Source: Streptomyces griseochromogenes
Lineage (GTDB): Bacteria > Actinomycetota > Actinomycetes > Streptomycetales > Streptomycetaceae
Assembly (NCBI RefSeq): GCF_001542625.1
Contig: NZ_CP016279.1
Coordinates: forward strand, 3,348,001 to 3,412,000
DNA: 64,000 bases
Direction: 5' to 3'
Shown here: in pieces, positions 24,622 to 34,982 of the stretch
Layout: each line of letters begins with the position of its first letter
Position numbering within the stretch: the stretch's first letter is position 1
The notes under the pieces: generated by a model
What the model was told of the DNA's origin: nothing
What the model saw: the letters and a program-made list of their open reading frames with translations, nothing else
Database searches by the model: none
Made by a program: the position numbers and the translations under genes

Positions 24622-26015
24622 CCGACACCCCGTATTCCGAAGGGACTTCCGTGTCCGAACCCATCGACCTCGCCGCACTCCCGCACGACTTCCTGTGGGG
24701 CACGGCGACAGCGGCGTACCAGATCGAGGGGGCCGTCGCCGAGGACGGCCGTTCACCGTCGATCTGGGACACCTTCTCGCACACCCCGGGGAAGATCGCG
24801 AACGACGACACCGGTGACGTCGCCTGCGACCACTACCACCGCTGGCGCGAGGACATCGGCCTGATGCGGCAACTGGGCGTCAACGCCTACCGGTTGTCGG
24901 TGGCCTGGCCGCGGGTGCTCCCGGGCGGGGACGGTCCGGTCAACGCCAAGGGCCTCGCCTTCTACGACGAGTTGGTGGACGCCCTGCTGGAGGCGGGCAT
25001 CACCCCGTCGGTCACCCTCTACCACTGGGACCTGCCGCAGGTGCTCCAGGACCGCGGCGGCTGGCCGGAGCGGGCCACCGCGTTCACGTTCGCCGAGTAC
25101 GCCTCGGCCGTCGCCGAACGCCTCGGCGACCGCGTGGGGCTCTGGGCCACCCTCAACGAGCCCTCCTGCTCTGCCTGGATCGGCCACCTGGAGGGCAAGA
25201 TGGCCCCGGGCTGGACGGATCTCACGGCCGCCGTCCGCGCCTCCTACCATCTGCTGCTCGGCCACGGCCTCGCCACGCAGGCGATCCGCGCCGCCGTTCC
25301 CGGCGCCCAGGTCGGCATCGTCAACAACCTCTCCACCGTCCACGCGGCCACCGGTCGTCCCGAGGACCTGGCGGCCGCCCGCCGCCACGACGGCCATGTC
25401 AACCGCTGGTGGCTCGACCCGGTGCACGGCCGCGGCTTCCCCGCCGACATGATCGAGACGTACGGCGTCGAACTCCCCGAGCGGCCCGGCGACTTGAAGA
25501 CCATCGCGGCCCCGCTGGACTGGCTCGGCCTCAACTACTACTTCCCCGCCTACGTTGCCGACGACCCCGACGGACCCGCCCCCCGCGTCCGTTCCGTGCG
25601 CCGCCCGGACGTCCCGCGCACCGGCATGGACTGGGAGATCGACGCGGGCGGCATCGAGACGCTGCTGCTGCGCCTGACCGAGGAGTACGGGGCACGGAAG
25701 ATCTACGTCACCGAGAACGGCTCGGCCTACCCGGACGTGGTCCACCCCTACGGCACCGTCGACGATCCCGAGCGCCAGGACTACCTGGAGCGGCACCTCG
25801 CCGCCTGCGCCTCGGCGGCCCGCAAGGGTGCCCCGCTGGCCGGCTACTTCGCCTGGTCGCTGCTGGACAACTTCGAGTGGGCGTACGGCTACGCCAAGCG
25901 CTTCGGCCTGATCCATGTCGACTACCGCACCCAGGTGCGCACGATCAAGGGCAGCGGACACCGGTACGCGGACATCGTCCGTGTCCACCGCGGCCAGTCA
26001 CGCCGGGCCGCCTGA
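24618..26015 (+). CDS. GH1 beta-glucosidase/beta-glycosidase
   Basis: 465 residues, intracellular (no signal). GH1 hallmarks are the N-terminal [15 protein letters not shown], acid/base Glu181 in TLNEP and nucleophile Glu366 in TENGS, then the [15 protein letters not shown] aglycone region. GTG 24618 overlaps the permease stop (GTGA). GTG 24651, preceded by GAAGGGAC, is an equally good alternative start that removes 11 residues. It hydrolyses the imported beta-glycoside inside the cell. The operon resembles the cellobiose cebEFG-bglC system but is governed by a ROK rather than a LacI-type regulator. Confidence 0.95.
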   Translation: MTDTPYSEGTSVSEPIDLAALPHDFLWGTATAAYQIEGAVAEDGRSPSIWDTFSHTPGKIANDDTGDVACDHYHRWREDIGLMRQLGVNAYRLSVAWPRVLPGGDGPVNAKGLAFYDELVDALLEAGITPSVTLYHWDLPQVLQDRGGWPERATAFTFAEYASAVAERLGDRVGLWATLNEPSCSAWIGHLEGKMAPGWTDLTAAVRASYHLLLGHGLATQAIRAAVPGAQVGIVNNLSTVHAATGRPEDLAAARRHDGHVNRWWLDPVHGRGFPADMIETYGVELPERPGDLKTIAAPLDWLGLNYYFPAYVADDPDGPAPRVRSVRRPDVPRTGMDWEIDAGGIETLLLRLTEEYGARKIYVTENGSAYPDVVHPYGTVDDPERQDYLERHLAACASAARKGAPLAGYFAWSLLDNFEWAYGYAKRFGLIHVDYRTQVRTIKGSGHRYADIVRVHRGQSRRAA

Positions 26016-26029
26016 GCCGGGGCCCGGAC

Positions 26030-26069
26030 GGCCGGTGCGCGGGGGTGCCAGAGCCCCTGCCCACCGGCC
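26030..26069 (+). terminator. Terminator of the beta-glycoside operon
   Basis: GGCCGGTG (26030-26037) and CACCGGCC (26062-26069) bound a stem that continues inward with two mismatches (GCGGGG against CCCCTGC). It lies 15 bp past the GH1 stop. Confidence 0.6.
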
Positions 26070-26303
26070 CGCAGGGCGGAACAGAGGGGCTGACCTGTCG
26101 TTCCCTTCAGCGGCTCGGTGATCGCGCGCCCCGCTTCATGCATATCCAGTGCAAGTGCAGAAGATAAGCATTAGGCCAGCCCCCCCAGACGACCTCGACG
26201 GTGCCCGTTCCGTCATCCTGCCGCCCGTCACCCGCCACGCCCCGCTGACTGAACGGAGCGCCGGTGCCTCACGTACCTCCCGACCGTGGGAGGATCCCTC
26301 ACC

Positions 26304-26918
26304 ATGAGCGCGTCGCCGGCGGTACGGAGCCTGCGCGCCGCGGTGTTCGCCGCGGTGTGCGTGCTGCTGGCTGCCGCCGGACACGGCCTGGCCATGGGCG
26401 CCATGCCGCCCCTGTGGGCCGACGCCGCCGGCTTCTGCGCCGTCTTCGCGCTCGGCTGGGCGCTCGGCGGACGGGAGCGGTCGCTGCCCGGCATCGGCGC
26501 GGCCATGCTCCTCACCCAGGCCGGGCTGCACCTCGCCTTCGACGCGGCCCACCGGGACATCGGTCCGGGCCGTGCGCAGGCCATGCACATGGCCTCCATG
26601 CCGGGTCACACCATGGCGGCGATGCACCTCCACCCCGTGGCTCACACCGGCGCCGCCCACGCCACCGCCGCGCACCTCCTCGCCGCGCTGGCCGCCTCCT
26701 GGTGGCTCAGGCGGGGCGAGGCCGCCCTGTGGTCGCTGCTGCGCCGCGCGGTCACGCTCCTGCCGGGCCTCGTCGCCTGGTGGCGGCGCACCCCGCTGCC
26801 CGTTTCCGCCGGCCCCGCCCTGTGCGCCCCGGCCGGCCCCGAGCCGCCCCGCCGGCCCGCCCTGCGGCACGCGGTGAGCCGCCGCGGACCCCCGGCCCCG
26901 ATCCCGTACCCGATCTGA
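26304..26918 (+). CDS. His/Met-rich integral membrane protein next to YcnI
   Basis: 204 residues with about four hydrophobic segments (AAVFAAVCVLLAAAGHGLAM; FCAVFALGWALGG; AAHLLAALAASWWL). The middle is rich in His and Met (AMHMASMPGHTMAAMHLHP), and the tail is Arg/Pro-rich and cytoplasmic. It starts at ATG 26304 with GGGAGGAT before it. No named family is recognised. The metal-binding residue pattern, and a YcnI gene 40 bp downstream on the same strand, suggest a role in copper handling at the membrane. Confidence 0.75.
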   Translation: MSASPAVRSLRAAVFAAVCVLLAAAGHGLAMGAMPPLWADAAGFCAVFALGWALGGRERSLPGIGAAMLLTQAGLHLAFDAAHRDIGPGRAQAMHMASMPGHTMAAMHLHPVAHTGAAHATAAHLLAALAASWWLRRGEAALWSLLRRAVTLLPGLVAWWRRTPLPVSAGPALCAPAGPEPPRRPALRHAVSRRGPPAPIPYPI

Positions 26919-26958
26919 CCATCTGACCCACGTCACTCGTACGGAGATCCACTCACTC

Positions 26959-27672
26959 ATGTCCGCGACACGCATCGCCCTGCGCCGTGCCGGTACCCTC
27001 ACCGCCCTGACCGCCGCCGGGCTCCTCGCCGCCGCCGGCGTCGCCTCCGCGCACGTCACCGTCCACCCGGAGAGCTACGCCAAGGGAGCCACCGACGGCC
27101 TGCTGACCTTCCGCGTCCCCAACGAGGAGGACAGCGCCTCCACCACCAAGGTGCAGGTCTTCCTGCCGACCGACCACCCCGTCCTCGGCGTCCTGGTCCA
27201 CCCACGGGACGGCTGGACCGCCAAGGTGACCACCACCAAGCTCAAGAAGCCGGTCAAGACCGACGACGGCACCATCACCGACGCCGTCTCCCAGATCACC
27301 TGGACCGGCGGGAAGATCGGCGCCGGACAGTACGAGGACTTCGACGTCGCCTTCGGCCAGCTGCCCGACGACACCGGCCAGTTGTCGTTCAAGACGCTGC
27401 AGACCTACTCCGACGGCAAGGTCGCCCGCTGGATCGAGGAGTCGGCCGGCGGGGACGAGCCGGAGAACCCGGCGCCGGTGCTCAAGCTCACCGCGGGCGG
27501 GCAGACCCCGGCCGCCGCGGCGGCGAAGAGCGACAGCGGGGGCAGCACGAAGACGACGGACGCGAGCGACTCCACGGCCCGCGGCCTGGGCGTCGCCGGG
27601 CTCGTGGTCGGCGTACTGGGCCTGGCGGCGGCCGCCTTCGCGATCGTACGAAGCCGGGCCGCGCGGTCGTAA
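26959..27672 (+). CDS. YcnI family (DUF1775) copper-associated exported protein
   Basis: 237 residues. A signal peptide ends at VASA, leaving HVTVHPESY as the mature N-terminus; in this family the N-terminal histidine ligates copper. The DUF1775 domain spans about 32-175 (GLLTFRVPNEEDSASTTKVQ; WTGGKIGAGQYEDF). A low-complexity linker and one C-terminal membrane anchor (GVAGLVVGVLGLAAAAFAIV) follow. It is surface-anchored and probably cotranscribed with the His-rich membrane protein. Confidence 0.93.
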   Translation: MSATRIALRRAGTLTALTAAGLLAAAGVASAHVTVHPESYAKGATDGLLTFRVPNEEDSASTTKVQVFLPTDHPVLGVLVHPRDGWTAKVTTTKLKKPVKTDDGTITDAVSQITWTGGKIGAGQYEDFDVAFGQLPDDTGQLSFKTLQTYSDGKVARWIEESAGGDEPENPAPVLKLTAGGQTPAAAAAKSDSGGSTKTTDASDSTARGLGVAGLVVGVLGLAAAAFAIVRSRAARS

Positions 27673-27695
27673 CCGCGCGCCCACGGGGCACGGGA

Positions 27696-27728
27696 AAGGG
27701 CCCGGACCGCTCGTCGGTCCGGGCCCTT
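27696..27728. terminator. Bidirectional terminator
   Basis: AAGGGCCCGGACC (27696-27708) and GGTCCGGGCCCTT (27716-27728) make a perfect 13 bp stem with a 7 nt loop. It sits between the convergent ycnI-like and phosphatidyltransferase genes, with A and T flanks suiting both directions. Confidence 0.85.
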
Positions 27729-27747
27729 CGCCGTGCGCCGGGTGCCC

Positions 27748-28545
27748 TCAGCGAGCCGCCAGCTCCAGCAGGCGCGGCTCCGCCGACGCCTCCTCGGCGG
27801 CGGCAGCAGGAGCGGCAGTGGCAGCGGCGGCGCTAGGACGGGAGTTCCGCCACAGCCACAGCACGTCCCGGCCGAACGACCAGACCAGCGAGCCCAGCGC
27901 CAGCAGCACGACCGCCAGATTGGCCGCGTGCGGCAGCAGCTCGGCGCCCGCCAGCAGCAGGCAGACGCCCTGGATCGCGGCGACCGTCTTGCGGGCGAAG
28001 GACGGCGGCAGCGGGGCGTTCAGCCAGGGGGCGACACGAGCCGCTGCCACGAACGCGTAGCGCATGGACCCGATCAGCAGCACCCACGGCCCCAGCTGCA
28101 TCGCCACGTACACGCTCAGCACCAGGATCAGGAACGCGTCGACCTCCATGTCGAAGCGGGCGCCGAGCGCGGAGGAGGTGCCGGTGCGGCGGGCCACCTT
28201 GCCGTCCACCCCGTCCAGAAGGAGCGCCACGGCGGTCAGCCCGACCAGCAGTGTGACCGGCGGCGCGCTCTGGAAGGAGTCGGCGACCAGCGCGGTCACC
28301 CCGCCGACCAGGGTGGCCCGGCCGAGGGTGACCCGGTTGGCTGGCCCGAAGGAACTGAGCCGGGAGCGGTGCAGGGCACGGGAGAGAACCGCCCAGGTGG
28401 CGAACGCGAAGCCCAGTCCCGTCAGCCAGCCGGCCACGCCCATGCCGATCGCCGTGCCGATCAGGGACAGCAGCAGGATCTGCGCGCCCGCTCCCACAGC
28501 GGTCTCCTGCTGAAGCCTCGCGTCAAAAGTGTTGTTCAGGGCCAC
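27748..28545 (-). CDS. CDP-alcohol phosphatidyltransferase family membrane protein
   Basis: 265 residues. The complete family motif is visible, DGVDGKVAR, then eight residues, G-x3-D-x3-D (GARFDMEVD). This motif binds CDP and catalyses transfer of a phosphatidyl or related group to an alcohol. About six membrane segments are present, and the C-terminal tail is Ala-rich. The GTG at 28545 is preferred because GGAGGG lies about 7 nt before it; the longer open frame would add a non-homologous stretch. It is divergent from the dehydrogenase-led cluster, and its product could be the lipid acceptor or anchor for the cluster metabolite. Confidence 0.88.
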   Translation of the reverse strand: MALNNTFDARLQQETAVGAGAQILLLSLIGTAIGMGVAGWLTGLGFAFATWAVLSRALHRSRLSSFGPANRVTLGRATLVGGVTALVADSFQSAPPVTLLVGLTAVALLLDGVDGKVARRTGTSSALGARFDMEVDAFLILVLSVYVAMQLGPWVLLIGSMRYAFVAAARVAPWLNAPLPPSFARKTVAAIQGVCLLLAGAELLPHAANLAVVLLALGSLVWSFGRDVLWLWRNSRPSAAAATAAPAAAAEEASAEPRLLELAAR

Positions 28546-28564
28546 CGCACACCCTCCGGCCGAG

Positions 28565-28593
28565 TGACAGAGTCGATCAACGCCGCGTACTGT
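28565..28593 (+). promoter_or_regulatory. Candidate promoter of the dehydrogenase/PTPS cluster
   Basis: TGACAG (28565-28570) and TACTGT (28588-28593) lie 17 bp apart, about 60 bp before the first gene, in the short divergent gap. Confidence 0.4.
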
Positions 28594-28652
28594 GCGCGGC
28601 CTGTGCACTTCTCGGTACGTGAACAACTTCCCGATCGTTCAGGAGGATGCCG

Positions 28653-29642
28653 ATGAACCGGTCGGCCCGCGCGTTCTGGCTCCGCTCACCCGGCGTCGGC
28701 GAGCTGCGCGACGTCACTCTCGCGGACCCCGCCGAGGGCGAGATCGTCGTGCGCGCCCTCTACTCCGGAGTCAGCCGCGGCACGGAGACACTGGTCTTCC
28801 GCGGCAGGGTGCCCGAGAGCCAACACGCCGTCATGCGGGCGCCGTTCCAGGAGGGCGACTTCCCGGGCCCGGTGAAGTACGGCTACCTGAACGTCGGGAT
28901 CGTCGAGGAAGGACCGGAGGCGCTCCTCGGGCGCACGGTCTTCTGCCTGTATCCGCATCAGAGCCGTTACGCCGTTCCGGTGAGCGCCGTGACCGTGGTG
29001 CCCGAGCGGGTGCCCGCCCGGCGGGCCGTTCTCGCGGGCACCGTGGAGACCGCCGTGAACGCCCTGTGGGACGCGGCACCGCAGATCGGCGACCGGATCG
29101 CGGTGGTCGGCGGCGGCATGGTCGGCTGCTCCGTGGCGGCCCTGCTCGCCCGCTTCCCCGGCATACGGCTGCAGCTGGTCGACGCCGACCCGGCCCGCGC
29201 CAAGACCGCCGAGGCGCTAGGCGTGGACTTCGCCGCACCCGCGGACGCGCTGGGCGACTGTGACCTCGTCATCCACGCCAGCGCCACCGAGCAGGGCCTC
29301 GCCCGCTCCCTCGAACTCCTCGCCGCCGAGGGCACGGTCGTCGAACTGAGCTGGTACGGCGACCGGCGCATCGCCCTGCCGCTCGGCGAGGCCTTCCACT
29401 CGCGCCGGCTCACCGTGCGCAGCAGCCAGGTCGGCACCGTCTCCCCGGCGGCCCGCCCCGGCCGCGGCTACGCCGAGCGGATGGCGCTCGCCCTCGATCT
29501 GCTCGCCGACCCGGCGCTGGACGCCCTCATCACCGGGGAGAGCACCTTCGAGGAGCTGCCGGAACTGATGCCGAGACTCGCCTCCGGTGAGATCCCGGCA
29601 CTGTGCCACCGGATCTCGTACGGCGAAGACGGCCTGACCTGA
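28653..29642 (+). CDS. MDR-superfamily dehydrogenase, zinc-free BchC-like type
   Basis: 329 residues of the medium-chain dehydrogenase fold. The N-terminal catalytic half has YSGVSRGTETLVF, where zinc-dependent alcohol dehydrogenases have a zinc cysteine. The NAD(P)-binding half starts AVVGGGMVGCSVAALLA. The overall pattern resembles BchC-like or threonine-dehydrogenase-like oxidoreductases. ATG 28653 is chosen because CAGGAGG ends 6 nt before it, whereas ATG 28647 directly abuts the Shine-Dalgarno. It is the first gene of a rightward cluster and probably oxidises a cyclitol, sugar or pterin-like side chain; its substrate is unknown. Confidence 0.82.
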   Translation: MNRSARAFWLRSPGVGELRDVTLADPAEGEIVVRALYSGVSRGTETLVFRGRVPESQHAVMRAPFQEGDFPGPVKYGYLNVGIVEEGPEALLGRTVFCLYPHQSRYAVPVSAVTVVPERVPARRAVLAGTVETAVNALWDAAPQIGDRIAVVGGGMVGCSVAALLARFPGIRLQLVDADPARAKTAEALGVDFAAPADALGDCDLVIHASATEQGLARSLELLAAEGTVVELSWYGDRRIALPLGEAFHSRRLTVRSSQVGTVSPAARPGRGYAERMALALDLLADPALDALITGESTFEELPELMPRLASGEIPALCHRISYGEDGLT

Positions 29643-29664
29643 GAAAAGAGTGAGAGAGGGCTGA

Positions 29665-31363
<1,699 letters not shown>

Positions 31364-31367
<4 letters not shown>

Positions 31368-32365
31368 AGGACACGACGACGGTGACCGGGGGGATCCCGG
31401 CCCAACCCGGGCCCCGCGAGACGCAGTCGGCGGCCGACGGCGACCCGTCCCAGGTCATCGCCGGGGCCGGGCCCGTGGCCCGCCCCGGCGAACGGGCCAC
31501 GGTGCGGCTGCGCGAGGGCGGGCAGGAGGAGGAGCCGTCCCGGTACGCACCCGAGTGGCTGCAACTGCGCGAAGGGGCCGACGCGGCCGCCCGGGCGCAG
31601 GACCTGCTGGACCCGCTGCGGATCCGGCTGGCCAATCTGCCGGGCCGCGCGGGCGGTCTGGTCGTGCACGACCTGGGCTGTGGCACCGGCTCCATGGGCC
31701 GCTGGCTGGCGCCCCGCCTGGACGGCGCGCAGCACTGGATCCTGCACGACCGTGACCCCTACCTGCTGCACTTCGCCGCGGTGGCCTCGGCGCGCTCCGC
31801 CGCCGACGGCAGCCGGATCACGGTCGAGACACGGCGCGGCGACATCGCCCGGCTCACCCCCGACGCGCTGTCCGGGGCTTCGCTGGCGACCGCGTCGGCG
31901 CTGCTGGACGTCCTCACCCGTGAGGAGATCGAGGCCCTCGCCGACGCGTGCACCGGCGCCGGCTGTCCGGCGCTGCTCACGCTGTCCGTCGCGGGACGCG
32001 TCGAACTCACCCCCGCCCACCCCCTGGACGCCGAGATCGCCGAGGCGTTCGACGCCCACCAGCGGCGAGGCGGTCTGCTCGGCCCGGACGCGGTGACCGT
32101 GGCCTGCGAGGTGTTCGCCGAGCGCGGGGCGACGGTACGGCTGCAGCCGAGCCCCTGGCGGCTCGGCCCCGCGGAGTCCGCGCTGACCGAGCAGTGGCTG
32201 CGCGGATGGGTCGGCGCGGCCGTCGAACAGCGGCCCGGCCTGCGCGAACGCGCCGAACGCTATCTGGACGAGCGCCTGGCCGCCTGCGCGGCGGGCGAGT
32301 TGCACGTGGTCGTCCACCACAGCGACCTGCTGGCACTGCCCCGGCCGAGGGGCGGGGCGTCATGA
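31364..32365 (+). CDS. SAM-dependent methyltransferase
   Basis: 333 residues. The class I SAM motif is VVHDLGCGTGSMGRWLAPRL, with an acidic motif II (WILHDRDP) and motif IV region (SLATASALLDVL). The N-terminal ~60 residues are low complexity. The ATG overlaps the glycosyltransferase stop (ATGA). Substrate is unknown; a carbon, nitrogen or oxygen acceptor on the cluster metabolite is possible. Confidence 0.82.
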
Positions 32366-33618
32366 ACGGACCGACGGTGCCCACGGCCTCCGCACGGGCG
32401 GGGAGCCTCGGCCCGGCACCCGCCCCCGAAACCGTGACGGCACTGCTGGAACCGCCCGTCGGCGAGGCCACGCCCGCACCCGCGTTCCCGCGCCCCCGCA
32501 CCCCCGAGCCCGCGGAGCTCAACACCCCCCGCGTCCCCCGTACCCTCCTCTCCCGTCTCAACTCCCGTGCCCTGCACACTCACTTCGGCACGGGGGTCGG
32601 GGTCGTCATCCTCGCCGTCCTGCTCTGGCGGCTGGGTACCGGCGTCCTTCTCGACGGGCTGCGGCGGATCGACACGGTGACGTTGCTGGCGGCTCTGGCG
32701 ATCGGCGTGGTCACCACCGTGTTCAGCGCGTGGCGCTGGCAGCTGGTGGCCCGCGGGCTGCGGATCCGGCTGCCGTTCGGGCCCGCGCTGGCCGACTACT
32801 ACCGCGCGCTGTTCCTGAACGCGGCGCTGCCCGGCGGGATCCTGGGCGATGTGCACCGGGCGGTCCGGCACGGGCAGAGCGCCGGTGACCTGCGGCGCGG
32901 AGTGAAGACGGTGGTGCTGGAGCGGGTCGCCGGGCAGATCGCGCTGACCGTGTTCGGCGCCGCGGTGCTGCTGACCCTGCCCTCGCCCGTCCGCGACGAC
33001 GTCCGGGGCTTCGCCCCGCTCGCGGCCCTCGCCGCCATGGGCGCGCTCGCCGTCGTCGTCGCCGTCCGCATGAACCGTGCGTCCACCCGGCGCCGCGGCG
33101 CGCTGCGCGCCACCCTCGGCGAGGCGCGGCAGGGGCTCCTGTCCCGGCAGGCCGGGCCGGGTGTGGCGCTGTCCTCGGCCGTCATCCTCGCCGGACACGT
33201 GGCGATGTTCGTCGTCGCGGCACGGGTCGCCGGATCGGCCGCCTCCGTGCCGGTGCTGCTGCCGCTCGCGGTCCTCGCCCTGGTCGCCATGGGCCTGCCG
33301 CTGAACGTCGGCGGTTTCGGCCCCCGCGAGGGCGTCACCGCCTGGGCGTTCGGCGCCGCCGGGCTCGGCGCGAGCAACGGAGTGGCCGTCGCCGTGGTGT
33401 ACGGCGTGCTCAGCTTCGTGGCGAGCCTGCCCGGCGCCGTCGTCCTCGTCGCCCGCTGGTACACCGGACTGCGCGGCTACCCCCGTACGCCCTCGCCGTC
33501 GCCCGACGTGAGCAACGCGTACGTCGCGCCGAAGGATTCCACCAGACTCGCCAGCAGTTCCTTCCCCTTTTCCGCGGACCCCAGGGAAGGACGGCCGATG
33601 ACGCCCGATTCGGTATAG
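32362..33618 (+). CDS. Lysylphosphatidylglycerol synthase TM-region/flippase-like (UPF0104) membrane protein
   Basis: 418 residues. After a Pro-rich cytoplasmic N-terminus there are about eight membrane segments (VGVVILAVLLWRLGTG onward). Family blocks NAALPGGILGDVHRAVR and NVGGFGPREGVTAWAF are present. No synthase domain is attached, so a role in lipid or lipid-linked intermediate flipping is more likely than aminoacylation. The ATG overlaps the methyltransferase stop. The last ~45 codons run antisense through the 3' end of the convergent hydrolase gene (overlap 33477-33618) and do not look like family sequence. Confidence 0.85.
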   Translation: MNGPTVPTASARAGSLGPAPAPETVTALLEPPVGEATPAPAFPRPRTPEPAELNTPRVPRTLLSRLNSRALHTHFGTGVGVVILAVLLWRLGTGVLLDGLRRIDTVTLLAALAIGVVTTVFSAWRWQLVARGLRIRLPFGPALADYYRALFLNAALPGGILGDVHRAVRHGQSAGDLRRGVKTVVLERVAGQIALTVFGAAVLLTLPSPVRDDVRGFAPLAALAAMGALAVVVAVRMNRASTRRRGALRATLGEARQGLLSRQAGPGVALSSAVILAGHVAMFVVAARVAGSAASVPVLLPLAVLALVAMGLPLNVGGFGPREGVTAWAFGAAGLGASNGVAVAVVYGVLSFVASLPGAVVLVARWYTGLRGYPRTPSPSPDVSNAYVAPKDSTRLASSSFPFSADPREGRPMTPDSV

Positions 33619-34250
33619 GCGGACATTCCCACGGTGAGCAGATGACGACGGTCGTCCGCGGTGAAATCAGCGGACTCGTAACCAGGGCGGACGAATTCGG
33701 GATGAGCGTGCAGCAGAATGGAGGTCTCGATTTCCCCCGCGTGCATGTCGGTGAGCAGCGAGGTGAGCACACCCGCCCGCTCCCGGGCCGTCTCCCAGTC
33801 CTCCGCGGCGGGGAACAGCGCCGCCTTCTCGCCGCGCGCGGAGGCCTCCTGGACGACGTTGCCCAGCACGTAGTTGCCGCCGTGCCCGTTGACCACGACC
33901 AGCGCGTCCACGCCGGAGCGGCCGAGCGACGCCGCGATGTCCCGGACCACCGCGTGCAGGGTCACGGCGGAGATGCTGACGGTCCCCGGCCAGGCCGCGT
34001 GCTCGTGCGAGCAGGAGACCGTCAGCGGAGGAAGGAGGTGCACCGGATACGCCTCGGCGATCTCCCGTGCCACGGCACAGGCGACGAGCGTGTCGGTCGC
34101 CAGCGGAAGGAAGGGACCATGCTGTTCGAAGCTGCCGACGGGAAGGACGGCGACCTGTGCTGAAACGCCCGCCCCCCGCATCCGTACGTCCTCCGTGGTG
34201 TCCGCCGGCACCACCCCGTATGCCGCCGTACGCGCGCCCGAACCACTCAT
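33477..34250 (-). CDS. Creatininase-family amidohydrolase (candidate FAPy deformylase)
   Basis: 257 residues with complete family metal-site motifs: [15 protein letters not shown] (Glu42, His44, Asp53), [19 protein letters not shown] and [12 protein letters not shown]. This family includes creatininase, the mycofactocin protease MftE and archaeal ArfB, which removes formate from the formamidopyrimidine made by type III GTP cyclohydrolase. It is divergent from, and only 39 bp away from, a GTP cyclohydrolase II predicted to stop at the same formamidopyrimidine, so deformylation is an attractive role. ATG 34250 follows GGGGAAAAG. Its 3' end overlaps the convergent membrane protein gene by 142 bp. 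Confidence 0.85.
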   Translation of the reverse strand: MSGSGARTAAYGVVPADTTEDVRMRGAGVSAQVAVLPVGSFEQHGPFLPLATDTLVACAVAREIAEAYPVHLLPPLTVSCSHEHAAWPGTVSISAVTLHAVVRDIAASLGRSGVDALVVVNGHGGNYVLGNVVQEASARGEKAALFPAAEDWETARERAGVLTSLLTDMHAGEIETSILLHAHPEFVRPGYESADFTADDRRHLLTVGMSAYTESGVIGRPSLGSAEKGKELLASLVESFGATYALLTSGDGEGVRG

Positions 34251-34289
34251 CTTTTCCCCGGCCTTTCGTCTCTGCTTAGGAATCAGATC

Positions 34290-34949
34290 ATGACAGAAAA
34301 CATCGGCGTCCTCGGCAAGAAGTCCCAGCGGCGTTCGGGCGCGGAACGCGTCGTGAATGCCCCGCTGCCCACCGTGTACGGGAAATTCCAGGCGATCGGC
34401 TACCTGGACCACGACCGCGGTGACGAGCAAGTCGCCCTCGTCCACGGCGAGATCGGCTCCGAGAACGTTCTGGTCCGGCTGCACTCGGAGTGCCTGACCG
34501 GGGACGCGTTCGGCTCGCAGCACTGCGAGTGCGGGGACCAGCTGGCCTCGTCGCTGCGCGCGGTGGTCGCCGAAGGCAGCGGCATCGTCGTCTACTTGCG
34601 GGGTCACGAGGGCCGTGGCATCGGCCTCCTCGCCAAGCTGCGCGCGATGGCCCTGCAGGCGGAGGGCCTGGACACGGTCGAGGCGAACCTGGCGCTCGGC
34701 CTGCCCGTCGACGCCCGCGACTACGGCGTCGCGGCCGAGATCCTGCGCGACCTCGGGGTGCGCTCGGTCCGGCTGATGTCCAACAACCCGCGCAAGCGCG
34801 AGGCGCTGGTCCGGCACGGCATCCAGGTGGCCGAGCAGGTGCCGCTGCTGATCGAGCCGTGCGAGAGCAACATCACCTATCTGCGCACCAAGCGGGAGCG
34901 GATGGACCACATCCTGCCTCACCTGGACGCGGTCGCCCACGGCTCCTGA
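34290..34949 (+). CDS. GTP cyclohydrolase II homologue with Tyr-to-Met change (FAPy-forming type)
   Basis: 219 residues. The zinc cysteines are Cys68, Cys79 and Cys81 ([20 protein letters not shown]), and the catalytic loop is [11 protein letters not shown]. At the position of the conserved Tyr105 of E. coli RibA (LRAYALQ), this protein has Met120 (LRAMALQ). Published work on S. coelicolor SCO6655 (recalled, not looked up) showed that this same Met makes the enzyme release the formylated pyrimidine FAPy instead of the riboflavin precursor. No other riboflavin genes are nearby, so a specialised pathway is likely. ATG 34290 has TAGGA 8 nt before it; it is divergent from the creatininase-family gene. 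Confidence 0.93.
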   Translation: MTENIGVLGKKSQRRSGAERVVNAPLPTVYGKFQAIGYLDHDRGDEQVALVHGEIGSENVLVRLHSECLTGDAFGSQHCECGDQLASSLRAVVAEGSGIVVYLRGHEGRGIGLLAKLRAMALQAEGLDTVEANLALGLPVDARDYGVAAEILRDLGVRSVRLMSNNPRKREALVRHGIQVAEQVPLLIEPCESNITYLRTKRERMDHILPHLDAVAHGS

Positions 34950-34982
34950 TTCGGCGGGCTGCCGTCCGGACAGGATCAGAGG

